Below are positions 8,712 to 15,961 of a DNA stretch of 35,507 nt, piece by piece (the first letter of the stretch is position 1; every line of letters begins with the position of its first letter). The translations under genes were made by a program, and so were the position numbers. This DNA comes from Oxalobacteraceae bacterium UBA4003 (GTDB lineage: Bacteria > Pseudomonadota > Gammaproteobacteria > Burkholderiales > Burkholderiaceae_D): NCBI GenBank assembly GCA_002384815.1, contig DGBN01000058.1, positions 1-35,507 of the forward strand, given 5' to 3'. The notes under the pieces are model-generated. The model made no database searches. It saw nothing but the letters and a program-made list of their open reading frames with translations, and was not told the origin of the DNA.

Positions 8712-9203
8712 ATGTTTGGAACCATGCAAAGCGGAGCAAGCGCCTATGCCAAAGTCGGCATGGAAACCGGCGTCATCGCAGCCAATCCGCACAAACTCAT
8801 CGTCATGCTGTTTGAAGGCGCACAAGCTGCACTAAACAATGCCTTGCAACATATGCAAGGCGGTAACATCGCGGAAAAAGGCATGGCCATTTCCAAAGCC
8901 ATCATGATCATTGATAACGGCTTGCGTGCCAGTCTCGACAAATCCGTGGGTGGTGACATCGCACAGAACCTGGATTCATTGTACGAATACATGAGCGCTC
9001 GCCTGCTGCAGGCCAACCTGAAAAATGATCCACAAATCATTCAAGAAGTGTACTCACTGCTGCTGGATATCAAGAGTGCTTGGGAGGCTATCTCACCACA
9101 AGCCAAGGCTGTGCCTGAACCAGACTTTGCGCAGTCAGAAATCGCAACACCAGAATCCTACGATGCGCTCGCGCCCAACATGCCACGCTTAATGAAAGCC
9201 TGA
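8712..9203 (+). CDS. fliS: flagellin export chaperone FliS
   Basis: Cytoplasmic helical chaperone that binds the FliC C-terminus and prevents premature polymerisation. The family signature is clear near the N-terminus (AYAKVGMETGV, then NPHKLIVMLFEGA), and helical regions run through about residue 130. At 163 aa it is longer than the usual ~135 aa because of a C-terminal tail rich in Pro, Ala and Glu. AGGAG at 8701-8705 sets the ATG. fliT begins within a few bases of the stop. Confidence 0.95.
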   Translation: MFGTMQSGASAYAKVGMETGVIAANPHKLIVMLFEGAQAALNNALQHMQGGNIAEKGMAISKAIMIIDNGLRASLDKSVGGDIAQNLDSLYEYMSARLLQANLKNDPQIIQEVYSLLLDIKSAWEAISPQAKAVPEPDFAQSEIATPESYDALAPNMPRLMKA

Positions 9204-9206
9204 TTG

Positions 9207-9545
9207 ATGATGAACGAACAAGAAATCATTTATCTGTACGAAAACGTCGCCACCATCACCGACCAGATGCTCGCTGCTGCACGCGCAGCTGATTGGGAAA
9301 AACTGGCAACGCTGGAATCCCGTTGTGCCGACCAGATCAATATCCTTAAAACCGGCGAACCACCCGTGCCCTTGACCGGCGTCGGCCGTGAACGCAAGGT
9401 CGCAATCATCAGGAAAATCCTGGCCGACGATAAAGAAATCCGCAACATTACCGAGCCCTGGATGAACAAGTTATCGATGATGATCAATAGCGCAGGTGCA
9501 GAACGCAAACTCAATCGCGCCTACGGCGCCAATCACGCGGGATAA
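9207..9545 (+). CDS. fliT: FliT-like flagellar chaperone
   Basis: Short helical protein of about 112 aa whose position after fliS and N-terminal pattern (YLYENVATITDQMLAAARAA, then DWEKLATLE) match FliT, the chaperone for the cap protein FliD. In enterobacteria FliT also dampens FlhDC; whether that applies here is unknown. ATG 9207 or ATG 9210 are both plausible starts; the TTG at 9204 abutting the fliS stop is less likely. No strong ribosome-binding site is seen, so translational coupling to fliS is likely. Confidence 0.85.
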   Translation: MMNEQEIIYLYENVATITDQMLAAARAADWEKLATLESRCADQINILKTGEPPVPLTGVGRERKVAIIRKILADDKEIRNITEPWMNKLSMMINSAGAERKLNRAYGANHAG

Positions 9546-9549
9546 ATAA

Positions 9550-10686
9550 ATGCTGCCACGGGCCGATATCACCGGCACCCGGCCCGTCGTCCTTATCGAG
9601 GCAAGCGCGCCGGCAACGGCCCTGGGTCACGCCAAACAGGAAACGCTGGATCGTTTGCTTCAGCTCACACTGGGCAAGGAATATCAGGCACAGGTTTTAT
9701 CTCGCCTCAGCGACGGCAACTTTCTGGTGAAAGTGGACAATGCCGTTGCCAGCATGCTGCTGCCACCCGACACCAAAGCCGGCGACAAGCTTGACCTGAC
9801 CCTGCTGGCAACCCAACCGCGCCCTACTTTCATGCTCGGCAAGGCTGAAGCGGGCGCCACCACTTCCCTCAGTCATGCGGGTCGTCTGATCGGAAATATG
9901 CTGCAACTGGCGCAACAGAACAACATGCCGAGTGCCGTCGTCGGCAAAACTCCCCTGGTGGCCACGCCCGGCGCCAGCGCACAGCAGATCGCCGGCGCAC
10001 TGCAGCATGCCGTGTCTTTCAGCGGACTGTTTTACGAATCGCATGTAGCGCAATGGGCGCTGGGCACGCGCCCTGCCAGTGATTTATTGCGCGAACCGGC
10101 CGCAAAACGCAGCAATATCTCCCTCACCGGCCAGCCACAAGCAGCATCGGAAAATGCCGGTACCAGCGATCTCGGCAGATTGCTGATGAATGTACGCGAA
10201 TGGGTAGGTGGCGAACGTGCGCTGGCAGATTTGCTGCGCAGCGCGCAAACCGGCCAGTCCGACGAGGAAAGCATCACTCCCCTCGTCAGCAAACAGCAGG
10301 GCATTCCTGTCAGCGAAGGCCTGAAGCTGATCAATCTGCAACTCGATACGCTGGAACAGCGCCGCATCATGTGGCAAGGCGAACTTTTCCCCGGCCAGCC
10401 GCTGGAATGGGAAATTTCCGACGACACACCGGAACAAAACGCCGAGCAACCCGAACCTGAACCGGCATGGAACAGTAGCGTGCGCTTTAGCCTGCCGACG
10501 CTGGGTTCGGTCTCCGCGACCATCCGTTTAAGCGGGGAACATCTGCAGGTGCAAGTCCATACGGCAGACGAGGAAACCGCCGTAGCGCTACGCAGCCATG
10601 GCAAACTGCTGGCCGACGCACTGGCCGCTGCCGGCTCGACACTGGACTCTCTGCTGGTCAAGCAAGAGGATGAGCCGCATGGATAA
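9550..10686 (+). CDS. FliK-like protein (second hook-length-control-type C-terminal domain)
   Basis: A 378-aa protein whose C-terminal third (about 295-372: VRFSLPTLGSVSATIRLSG, then LQVQVHTADEETAVALRSHG) resembles the Flg_hook domain of FliK. The N-terminal part differs from FliK and is not Ala-repeat-like; residues 30-95 look like a small beta-rich domain (YQAQVLSRLSDGNFLVKVDN). A separate bona fide fliK is present at 17877-19052, so this is a paralogue or a specialised relative. It starts 4 bp after fliT with no clear ribosome-binding site and overlaps the next gene by 8 bp (10679-10686). The next gene encodes an FlhB C-terminal-like protein, the domain FliK talks to in the export switch. 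Function unproven. Confidence 0.75.
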   Translation: MLPRADITGTRPVVLIEASAPATALGHAKQETLDRLLQLTLGKEYQAQVLSRLSDGNFLVKVDNAVASMLLPPDTKAGDKLDLTLLATQPRPTFMLGKAEAGATTSLSHAGRLIGNMLQLAQQNNMPSAVVGKTPLVATPGASAQQIAGALQHAVSFSGLFYESHVAQWALGTRPASDLLREPAAKRSNISLTGQPQAASENAGTSDLGRLLMNVREWVGGERALADLLRSAQTGQSDEESITPLVSKQQGIPVSEGLKLINLQLDTLEQRRIMWQGELFPGQPLEWEISDDTPEQNAEQPEPEPAWNSSVRFSLPTLGSVSATIRLSGEHLQVQVHTADEETAVALRSHGKLLADALAAAGSTLDSLLVKQEDEPHG

Positions 10687-10963
10687 TCTCAAACCACCAC
10701 CAAGTGCCGTTGCACTCGCCTACCAGAACGGCGATTCGGCGCCACGCATTGTCGCCAAAGGGCGTGGCCTGATTGCCGAACAGATTATCGAACGCGCAAA
10801 AGAACATGGCGTTGCGGTACACGAATCGAAAGAACTGGTGGCATTATTATTGCAGGTAGAACTCGACGACCACATTCCCCCTGCACTTTACCGCGCAGTG
10901 GCCGAACTATTGGCGTGGTTATACCGCGTTGAAGCCGCCCAACAACGCGGCGGCAATGTATGA
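10679..10963 (+). CDS. orphan FlhB C-terminal-domain protein (FlhX/EscU-like)
   Basis: A 94-aa protein resembling the cytoplasmic C-terminal domain of FlhB/YscU export switch proteins: AVALAYQNGDSAPRIVAKG, then LIAEQIIERAKEHGVAVHES and a helical tail (LYRAVAELLAWLYRVE). The membrane part of FlhB is absent, and the NPTH self-cleavage motif that precedes this region in full FlhB is not present; the protein starts about where the post-cleavage fragment would. Stand-alone copies of this type exist in several flagellated bacteria, and in Helicobacter the equivalent can partly replace the FlhB C-terminus. It overlaps the FliK-like gene in an ATGGATAA junction, indicating coupled translation. Confidence 0.85.
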   Translation: MDNLKPPPSAVALAYQNGDSAPRIVAKGRGLIAEQIIERAKEHGVAVHESKELVALLLQVELDDHIPPALYRAVAELLAWLYRVEAAQQRGGNV

Positions 10964-11022
10964 TCCCGGTTGCTGGTAAAGCCACGCTCACCAGCTTGCA
11001 CTCAGTTGATTAGAAAAACACG

Positions 11023-11778
11023 ATGACTTTTGCCAGTGAATACGAGAACGATGATTGGAATCCTTACCGGGTTAACTCCCGCCGGGAAGTAATTGCCTTG
11101 CTGCGCAGTATAGGCGAACGCAATCAGCTGGTCAGAATGCTGATCAACCACGGCAACGACACTATCATGACCTCGATCCTGAAAATCGATGAGGCAGCCA
11201 ATACCGTCCTGCTCGATTGTGCGCCCACGGCCATCATGAATCAGCGCGTACTGGAAAGTGAAAAACTGTCGCTTGAAACGGTGCTGGAAAACATCCGCAT
11301 TCTGTTTACCTCGCCAGCGGCACAGAGCTGCATCTACGAGAACCTACCGGCCTTCATCATTCCGCTGCCGACCAGCGTAATCCGCCTGCAACGGCGCGAA
11401 TTCTATCGTGTACCCACACCTATAACCAATCCGATCTATTGCACGATACCGGTCAGGACCGAGGATCAAATCATTTCCGTTGTACTTCCACTGCACAATA
11501 TCAGCGGTGGCGGACTGTCGATCGTCGATGAAAAAAAATTTCTCGATTCAACACCCGGTTGCATATACGAAAATTGTCGCATCGATTTACCCGGCGGTGC
11601 CGTGACGCTTGCCTTGCAAATCTGCAATCAGCTTGATGTCACGCTGAGCAATGGCAAAAGCATACACAGACTGGGATGCGCTTTCGTGAACCCTTCCAAT
11701 GGAACGCTCGCTGCGGTACAAAAGTACATTACCAAACTGGAACGGGATCAGAATGCAAAGGCGACAGGGTTGGGCTGA
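11023..11778 (+). CDS. ycgR: PilZ-domain flagellar brake protein, YcgR-like
   Basis: A 251-aa c-di-GMP effector. The N-terminal YcgR domain covers about residues 10-115. The PilZ domain begins with RxxxR (R125-EFY-R129) and has the second binding motif N159-I-S161-G-G-G164, so both halves of the c-di-GMP site are intact. Ligand-bound YcgR proteins act on the motor (FliG/FliM or MotA) to slow swimming and bias rotation. It lies 59 bp downstream of the FlhB-C-like gene. The ribosome-binding site is weak. The last codons (GGG TTG GGC then TGA) match the REP-like repeat that starts a few bases later, so the C-terminus may have been reshaped by that element. Confidence 0.93.
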   Translation: MTFASEYENDDWNPYRVNSRREVIALLRSIGERNQLVRMLINHGNDTIMTSILKIDEAANTVLLDCAPTAIMNQRVLESEKLSLETVLENIRILFTSPAAQSCIYENLPAFIIPLPTSVIRLQRREFYRVPTPITNPIYCTIPVRTEDQIISVVLPLHNISGGGLSIVDEKKFLDSTPGCIYENCRIDLPGGAVTLALQICNQLDVTLSNGKSIHRLGCAFVNPSNGTLAAVQKYITKLERDQNAKATGLG

Positions 11779-11799
11779 AAAAACGGACGGGCTTACCGG

Positions 11800-11950
11800 G
11801 TAGGTTGGGCTAACGTTTTATCAGCCAAACATGTCATTCCGCGAGAGCCTGCCCTCGATCCGCTATTGGTCGGGTGTGCGCAGATAACAGCACTACCCGT
11901 TAGAAGTATTTTTTTGAAAGTTGGGCTGATAAAGCATTAGCCCAACCTAC
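11800..11950. repeat. REPIN-like element (two inverted REP-type hairpins)
   Basis: Two 31-nt arms (11800-11830 and 11920-11950) are reverse complements at 28 of 31 positions and bound an 89-bp spacer. Each arm is itself a hairpin: GTTGGGCT/AGCCAAAC on the left (one mismatch) and GTTGGGCT/AGCCCAAC on the right (perfect, 11-nt loop). The outer ends read GTAG and CTAC, the tetranucleotide foot typical of REP sequences mobilised by RAYT transposases. A 10-nt fragment of the same core (GTTGGGCTGA, 11769-11778) overlaps the ycgR stop. No transposase gene is in the window. Confidence 0.75.
11871..11915 (+). terminator. possible terminator inside the REP-like element
   Basis: CGGGTGTGC (11871-11879) pairs with GCACTACCCG (11890-11899) with one bulged T, and a seven-T run (11909-11915) follows after 9 nt. 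It could end ycgR transcription before convergent fliE. The gap between stem and T-run weakens the call. Confidence 0.4.
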
Positions 11951-11962
11951 ACTGCAATAAAG

Positions 11963-12322
11963 TTACACCTGCATATTCATCATTTCCTGGTAGGCCGATA
12001 CCACCTTGTTGCGTACCTGCACCGTTGCCTGAAATGAAATGCTCGCTTTTTGCATGGAAATCATCAGATCCGACAGGTTGACGCTGTCATCCCCCAGCGT
12101 AAATTTTTGTCCCAGTTGATCGGCGTGATTCTGCGCGCTGGCGACGTTATCCAGCGATGCCTTCAAAGCCTGCGAAAAATCCACCCTGGTCGCTGATTTC
12201 TCGACCGATGACGCACCACCCGCCAAAGGATTTATCACAGGCTGGGAACGTGCGGCAGCAGCCTTGAGCTGGGCCACCATCGCCTCTATTGCCGTTGAAT
12301 CAATTCCGCCGACTTTCATCAT
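11963..12322 (-). CDS. fliE: flagellar hook-basal body protein FliE
   Basis: Small periplasmic protein linking the MS ring to the proximal rod, an early export substrate. About 119 aa (MKVGGIDSTAIEAMVAQLKA, ending VVSAYQEMMNMQV), close to family size, with the conserved C-terminal block (LSDLMISMQKASISFQATVQ). The frame is open further upstream, but GGAGAAA just before the tandem ATGs at 12322/12319 argues for a start there (ATG 12331 is a third option). It is transcribed away from fliF, from the shared divergent region. Confidence 0.94.
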   Translation of the reverse strand: MMKVGGIDSTAIEAMVAQLKAAAARSQPVINPLAGGASSVEKSATRVDFSQALKASLDNVASAQNHADQLGQKFTLGDDSVNLSDLMISMQKASISFQATVQVRNKVVSAYQEMMNMQV

Positions 12323-12331
12323 TTTCTCCAT

Positions 12332-12584
12332 ACAGTTGCTGGCCGGCACTATAATTACCGCAAGCCATACAGCAGAATTCCCGGCAAGGGATCCCGCACT
12401 ACCCCGCCAAGTTATCACGCACGTCAATTTGAATCGTTCTGATAAAGGACAGAAATATTGCTCTGTTCCAAAGATTGAATTTCCTCGTAGCCTTGACAAT
12501 TCATGCTACGGAAAAAGTTTGAAGAGCGAGAATATCGATGAACCATCCAGTCCAATTTGACGCTAGCCAGGCAGGAGCACAATC
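12332..12584. promoter_or_regulatory. divergent fliE/fliF control region
   Basis: About 250 bp between the oppositely transcribed fliE and fliF must hold promoters for both. No sigma-54 (-24/-12) or FliA match of quality was found. A TTGACA (12493-12498) lacks a convincing -10 at normal spacing and lies between short GTAGC/GCTAC arms (12487-12491, 12505-12509). An FlhDC-type class II activation site is expected by analogy but cannot be pinned down by eye. Confidence 0.45.
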
Positions 12585-14285
12585 ATGGCAGTAGTCGTAG
12601 CAGGCGAAGGCGGACTCCCGCAAACCGCAGGCGTCAACCCGAACACCATTTTCAACATGGCAACGTCGCCAAACAGCCGCAAGCTCCTGTTGATGGTCGG
12701 CGTTGCGGCTGTCATTGCGGTGATGATAGGCCTGGTACTGTGGGGCCAGAAACCGGAATATCGAGTGCTGTTTTCCAATTTCTCGGATCGTGACGGCGGC
12801 GCCATCATGACCTCGCTGCAGGCGGCCAACGTCCCCTACAAATTTACCGAAGGCGGCGGCGCCATCCTTGTGCCTGCAGATAAAGTGCATGAAATCCGTC
12901 TGAAGCTGGCTGCAGAAGGCTTGCCGAAAGGCGGCAGCGTCGGCTTCGAGTTGATGGAAAATCAAAAGCTCGGCGTGTCGCAATTCCTCGAACAGGTCAA
13001 TTTCCAGCGTGCACTCGAAGGTGAACTGGCCCGTTCCATCCAGTCGGTCGGCGCAGTACAGGCAGCGCGTGTCCATCTGGCCTTGCCCAAGGCATCGGTC
13101 TTTGTACGCGACCAGCAAAAACCAACCGCATCCGTATTACTGAATCTGCATGCAGGCCGCTTCCTGGATCAGCAACAAGTCAGCGCCATCGTGCATCTGG
13201 TCGCCAGCAGTGTGCCCGAGCTGTCGCCGAAGAATGTCACCATCGTCGATCAGGCTGGCAATCTGCTATCGGAGCACAACAAATCTGCCCGCACCAATAC
13301 GCTGGACCCATCGCAGCTCAAATACGTACAGGAACTGCAGCAAAGCATCGCCAACCGCGTCGAATCGATCATTACACCGATTGTCGGAGCCGGCAATGTG
13401 CGTGCCGAAGCAACCGCCGATGTCGATTTTTCGACCAGCGAACAAGCGGCCGAAATCTATAAACCGAATCAGGTGCCAAGCAGCGCCACCATACGCAGCC
13501 AGCAAACCAGCGAATCGACGAATGGCGGCGCCAATGCAAACGGCGTTCCCGGCGCCTTGACCAACCAGCCGGCACCGGCAGCAACTGCTCCATTGAATGC
13601 AACACCGCCGCCCGCCGCCGTACCCGGAGCACCAGGTGCGCCCGGAGCTGCAGCCGACGCCGCTGCAGCACAAGCCACACCGACACAACGAGACACCACG
13701 ACCAATTACGAAGTGGATAAGACCATTCGCTACGTACAGCAACCGATGGGCGGCCTGAAACGGTTATCCGTCGCGGTCGTCGTCAACTACAAACGCGTGA
13801 TCGGCAAAGACGGCAAAGTCAGCATCATTCCCCTGAGCGAGATAGAAAAAACGCAAATCACCGATCTGGTGAGAGAAGCGATGGGCTATAACAAGGACCG
13901 TGGCGACACACTGAATGTGGTCAACAGTCCGTTTGCCGGTGTCGACAAGGAAGAAGCCGTCAAACTGCCGCTCTGGGAACGGCCGGAAGCAATCGACATG
14001 GGTATGCAGGGCGCCAAATATCTGATGCTCGGCATCGCACTATTGATTCTGTACTTTAAAGTGTTGAAGCCGCTGCTCACCAAACTGAATCCGCCACCGC
14101 CATTGGCGCTGACCGATGAAACCGGGCTGCCTCTCGTCGCAGCGCCGGAGCGGGAAGAAGAAGTCGGCCCCATGGGGATCCACCAGCACAGCTATCAGCA
14201 AAACCTGGAAGCCGCCAAGGAACTCGCGAGAAAAGATCCCAAGGTGGTCGCAAACATAGTCAAGGCGTGGGTGGGAAATGATTGA
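12585..14285 (+). CDS. fliF: flagellar MS-ring protein
   Basis: Inner-membrane ring on which the basal body and export gate assemble. 566 aa with two transmembrane helices, about residues 34-53 (LLLMVGVAAVIAVMIGL) and 478-495 (KYLMLGIALLILYFKVL), flanking the periplasmic ring-building domains (conserved YRVLFSNFSDRDGGAIM, LPKGGSVGFELME). The C-terminal tail, which binds FliG, ends VANIVKAWVGND. A Pro/Ala-rich linker at about 312-368 breaks the periplasmic part; a disordered segment here is common but its sequence is lineage-specific. AGGAG at 12573-12577 fixes the start. It overlaps fliG by 8 bp. Confidence 0.97.
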   Translation: MAVVVAGEGGLPQTAGVNPNTIFNMATSPNSRKLLLMVGVAAVIAVMIGLVLWGQKPEYRVLFSNFSDRDGGAIMTSLQAANVPYKFTEGGGAILVPADKVHEIRLKLAAEGLPKGGSVGFELMENQKLGVSQFLEQVNFQRALEGELARSIQSVGAVQAARVHLALPKASVFVRDQQKPTASVLLNLHAGRFLDQQQVSAIVHLVASSVPELSPKNVTIVDQAGNLLSEHNKSARTNTLDPSQLKYVQELQQSIANRVESIITPIVGAGNVRAEATADVDFSTSEQAAEIYKPNQVPSSATIRSQQTSESTNGGANANGVPGALTNQPAPAATAPLNATPPPAAVPGAPGAPGAAADAAAAQATPTQRDTTTNYEVDKTIRYVQQPMGGLKRLSVAVVVNYKRVIGKDGKVSIIPLSEIEKTQITDLVREAMGYNKDRGDTLNVVNSPFAGVDKEEAVKLPLWERPEAIDMGMQGAKYLMLGIALLILYFKVLKPLLTKLNPPPPLALTDETGLPLVAAPEREEEVGPMGIHQHSYQQNLEAAKELARKDPKVVANIVKAWVGND

Positions 14286-15273
14286 TAACGGCGTACATAA
14301 AGGTGCCATCCTGATGCTGGCGCTCGGCGCGGACGAAGCCGCCGAGGTGATGAAATATCTCGGCCCGCGCGAAGTGCAGAAACTCGGCGCAGCCATGTCC
14401 ACGATGAAAGCCATCCAGAGCGAAGAACTGGTCTCGGTATTGGGCGAATTCAGGAGCGAGACGGAAAAAAACACCTCGCTGGGTCTGGATTCCGACGATT
14501 ACATACGCGACGTGCTGACCAAAGCGCTGGGCGACGACAAGGCGGCCTCGTTACTCAATCGCATTCTCGGTGCACGCGATGCCAGCGGCATTGAAAGCCT
14601 GAAATGGATGGATGCACAATCGGTCGCCGATCTTGTCCGTAACGAACATCCGCAAATCATCGCCACCATCCTGGTCCATCTTGAACGCGACCAGGCTTGC
14701 GAAGTGCTGGAACATTTCACCGAGCGTTTGCGCAACGACTGTGTATTGCGCATAGCCACGCTGGATGGTGTACAGCCGGCTGCCCTGCGCGAACTGAACG
14801 AAGTGCTGACGAAGCTGTTGACCGGCAATGAAAACCTGAAGAAAAAACCGATGGGCGGGATCCGCGCGGCGGCAGAAATCCTCAACTTCTTCAATGGTGA
14901 AAACGAAGTATCGGTGATGGCCAATCTGAAGAGCTACGACAACGATATGGCGCAAAAGATCATGGACCAGATGTTCGTGTTCGACAACATCATGGATATC
15001 GAGGATAGAAGTATCCAGCTCTTGTTGCGCGAAGTACAGTCCGAATCGCTGATCATTGCACTCAAGGGCGCCACTCTTGATTTACGCGAAAAATTCTTCA
15101 AGAATATGTCGCAGCGCGCAGGAGAAATGATGCGCGAAGATCTGGACTCCAAAGGACCGGTGCGCCTGTCCGAAGTCGAAGCGAATCAGAAGGAAATCCT
15201 GCAAATCGTGCGTCGTCTGGCCGATGAAGGTCAATTGACGCTGGGTGGCAAGGCGGAAGATGCTTATGTCTGA
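14278..15273 (+). CDS. fliG: flagellar motor switch protein FliG
   Basis: Rotor protein that contacts the stator and, with FliM and FliN, sets rotation direction. At 331 aa it is the usual size. The N-terminal FliF-binding domain is followed by the middle domain with the EHPQ motif (RNEHPQIIATILVHL, about residue 121), a hydrophobic hinge and the C-terminal domain carrying the charged torque helix (DLREKFFKNMSQRAGEMMRE). ATG 14278 lies inside the end of fliF, indicating coupled translation and a near 1:1 supply of ring and switch subunits. Confidence 0.97.
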   Translation: MIDNGVHKGAILMLALGADEAAEVMKYLGPREVQKLGAAMSTMKAIQSEELVSVLGEFRSETEKNTSLGLDSDDYIRDVLTKALGDDKAASLLNRILGARDASGIESLKWMDAQSVADLVRNEHPQIIATILVHLERDQACEVLEHFTERLRNDCVLRIATLDGVQPAALRELNEVLTKLLTGNENLKKKPMGGIRAAAEILNFFNGENEVSVMANLKSYDNDMAQKIMDQMFVFDNIMDIEDRSIQLLLREVQSESLIIALKGATLDLREKFFKNMSQRAGEMMREDLDSKGPVRLSEVEANQKEILQIVRRLADEGQLTLGGKAEDAYV

Positions 15274-15961
15274 CGTCATTCCAAAAGAAAGGCAGTCGGC
15301 GTATCAACGCTGGGAAATGACCTCCTTCGGCGAAGAAGCCGTAGTCGCCGACAGCAAGGCCTCCAAGGATGCGACCTCCATCGCTGCCGCCAATGCAGCA
15401 GCCAGCGCGCAGTTGGCCAATATTGCCGCGATGGCACAACAGATTGAGGACGCACGCGCGCAGGCACATACGGAAGCTTATGCCGCCGGTATGGAAGAAG
15501 GCCGCGCGGCAGGTTTGGCGGAAGGTCGCGCACAGGCCGAAGAAGAAAGACGCAGCCTGCGGCAAATCGCCGAAACCTTCGGTACTGAAGTAGCGCAAGC
15601 CAATGAACTGATCGCTAACGACATGCTCGATCTGTCGCTGGATCTGGCCAAGGCAATGCTGAAAACCGCCTTGAACGTACGTCCCGAACTCATCATCCCG
15701 CTGGTGCGGGAAGCAATACACTATCTGCCTACGCTGCAGCAACCCACTCTGCTCCATCTGCATCCGGACGATATGGCCGTCGTCGCCGCACACATGAACG
15801 ATGAATTGAACGCGGTCGGCTGGCGAGTGGTGGAAGATACGCACATGAGCCGCGGCGGTTGCCGCGTTGAAGCCGTCACCAATCAGATCGATGCCAGTAC
15901 GACTACTCGCTGGCAGCGCATCGCTGCTTCGCTCGGCAAAGAATCCGACTGGCTCGCCTGA
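15266..15961 (+). CDS. fliH: flagellar export ATPase regulator FliH
   Basis: Stator-like partner of the FliI ATPase that docks it to the export gate. About 231 aa: an N-terminal segment, an Ala/Glu-rich coiled coil (about residues 40-100) with GxxxG-like repeats (AYAAGMEEGRAAGLAEGRAQ), and a C-terminal FliI-binding domain. The start is taken as ATG 15266 because GGAAG lies 6 nt upstream; GTG 15245 and ATG 15260 are in frame but less well placed. It overlaps the end of fliG by 8 bp, and its TGA shares one base with the fliI ATG. Confidence 0.93.
   Translation: MSDVIPKERQSAYQRWEMTSFGEEAVVADSKASKDATSIAAANAAASAQLANIAAMAQQIEDARAQAHTEAYAAGMEEGRAAGLAEGRAQAEEERRSLRQIAETFGTEVAQANELIANDMLDLSLDLAKAMLKTALNVRPELIIPLVREAIHYLPTLQQPTLLHLHPDDMAVVAAHMNDELNAVGWRVVEDTHMSRGGCRVEAVTNQIDASTTTRWQRIAASLGKESDWLA

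Noticed and set aside
10972..10995. GCTGGT/ACCAGC inverted repeat between the FlhB-C-like gene and ycgR
   Set aside because: A 6-bp stem with a 12-nt loop and no T-tract is too weak to call a terminator.
12493..12521. TTGACA upstream of fliF as a sigma-70 promoter
   Set aside because: The hexamer is perfect but no acceptable -10 lies 16-18 bp downstream.
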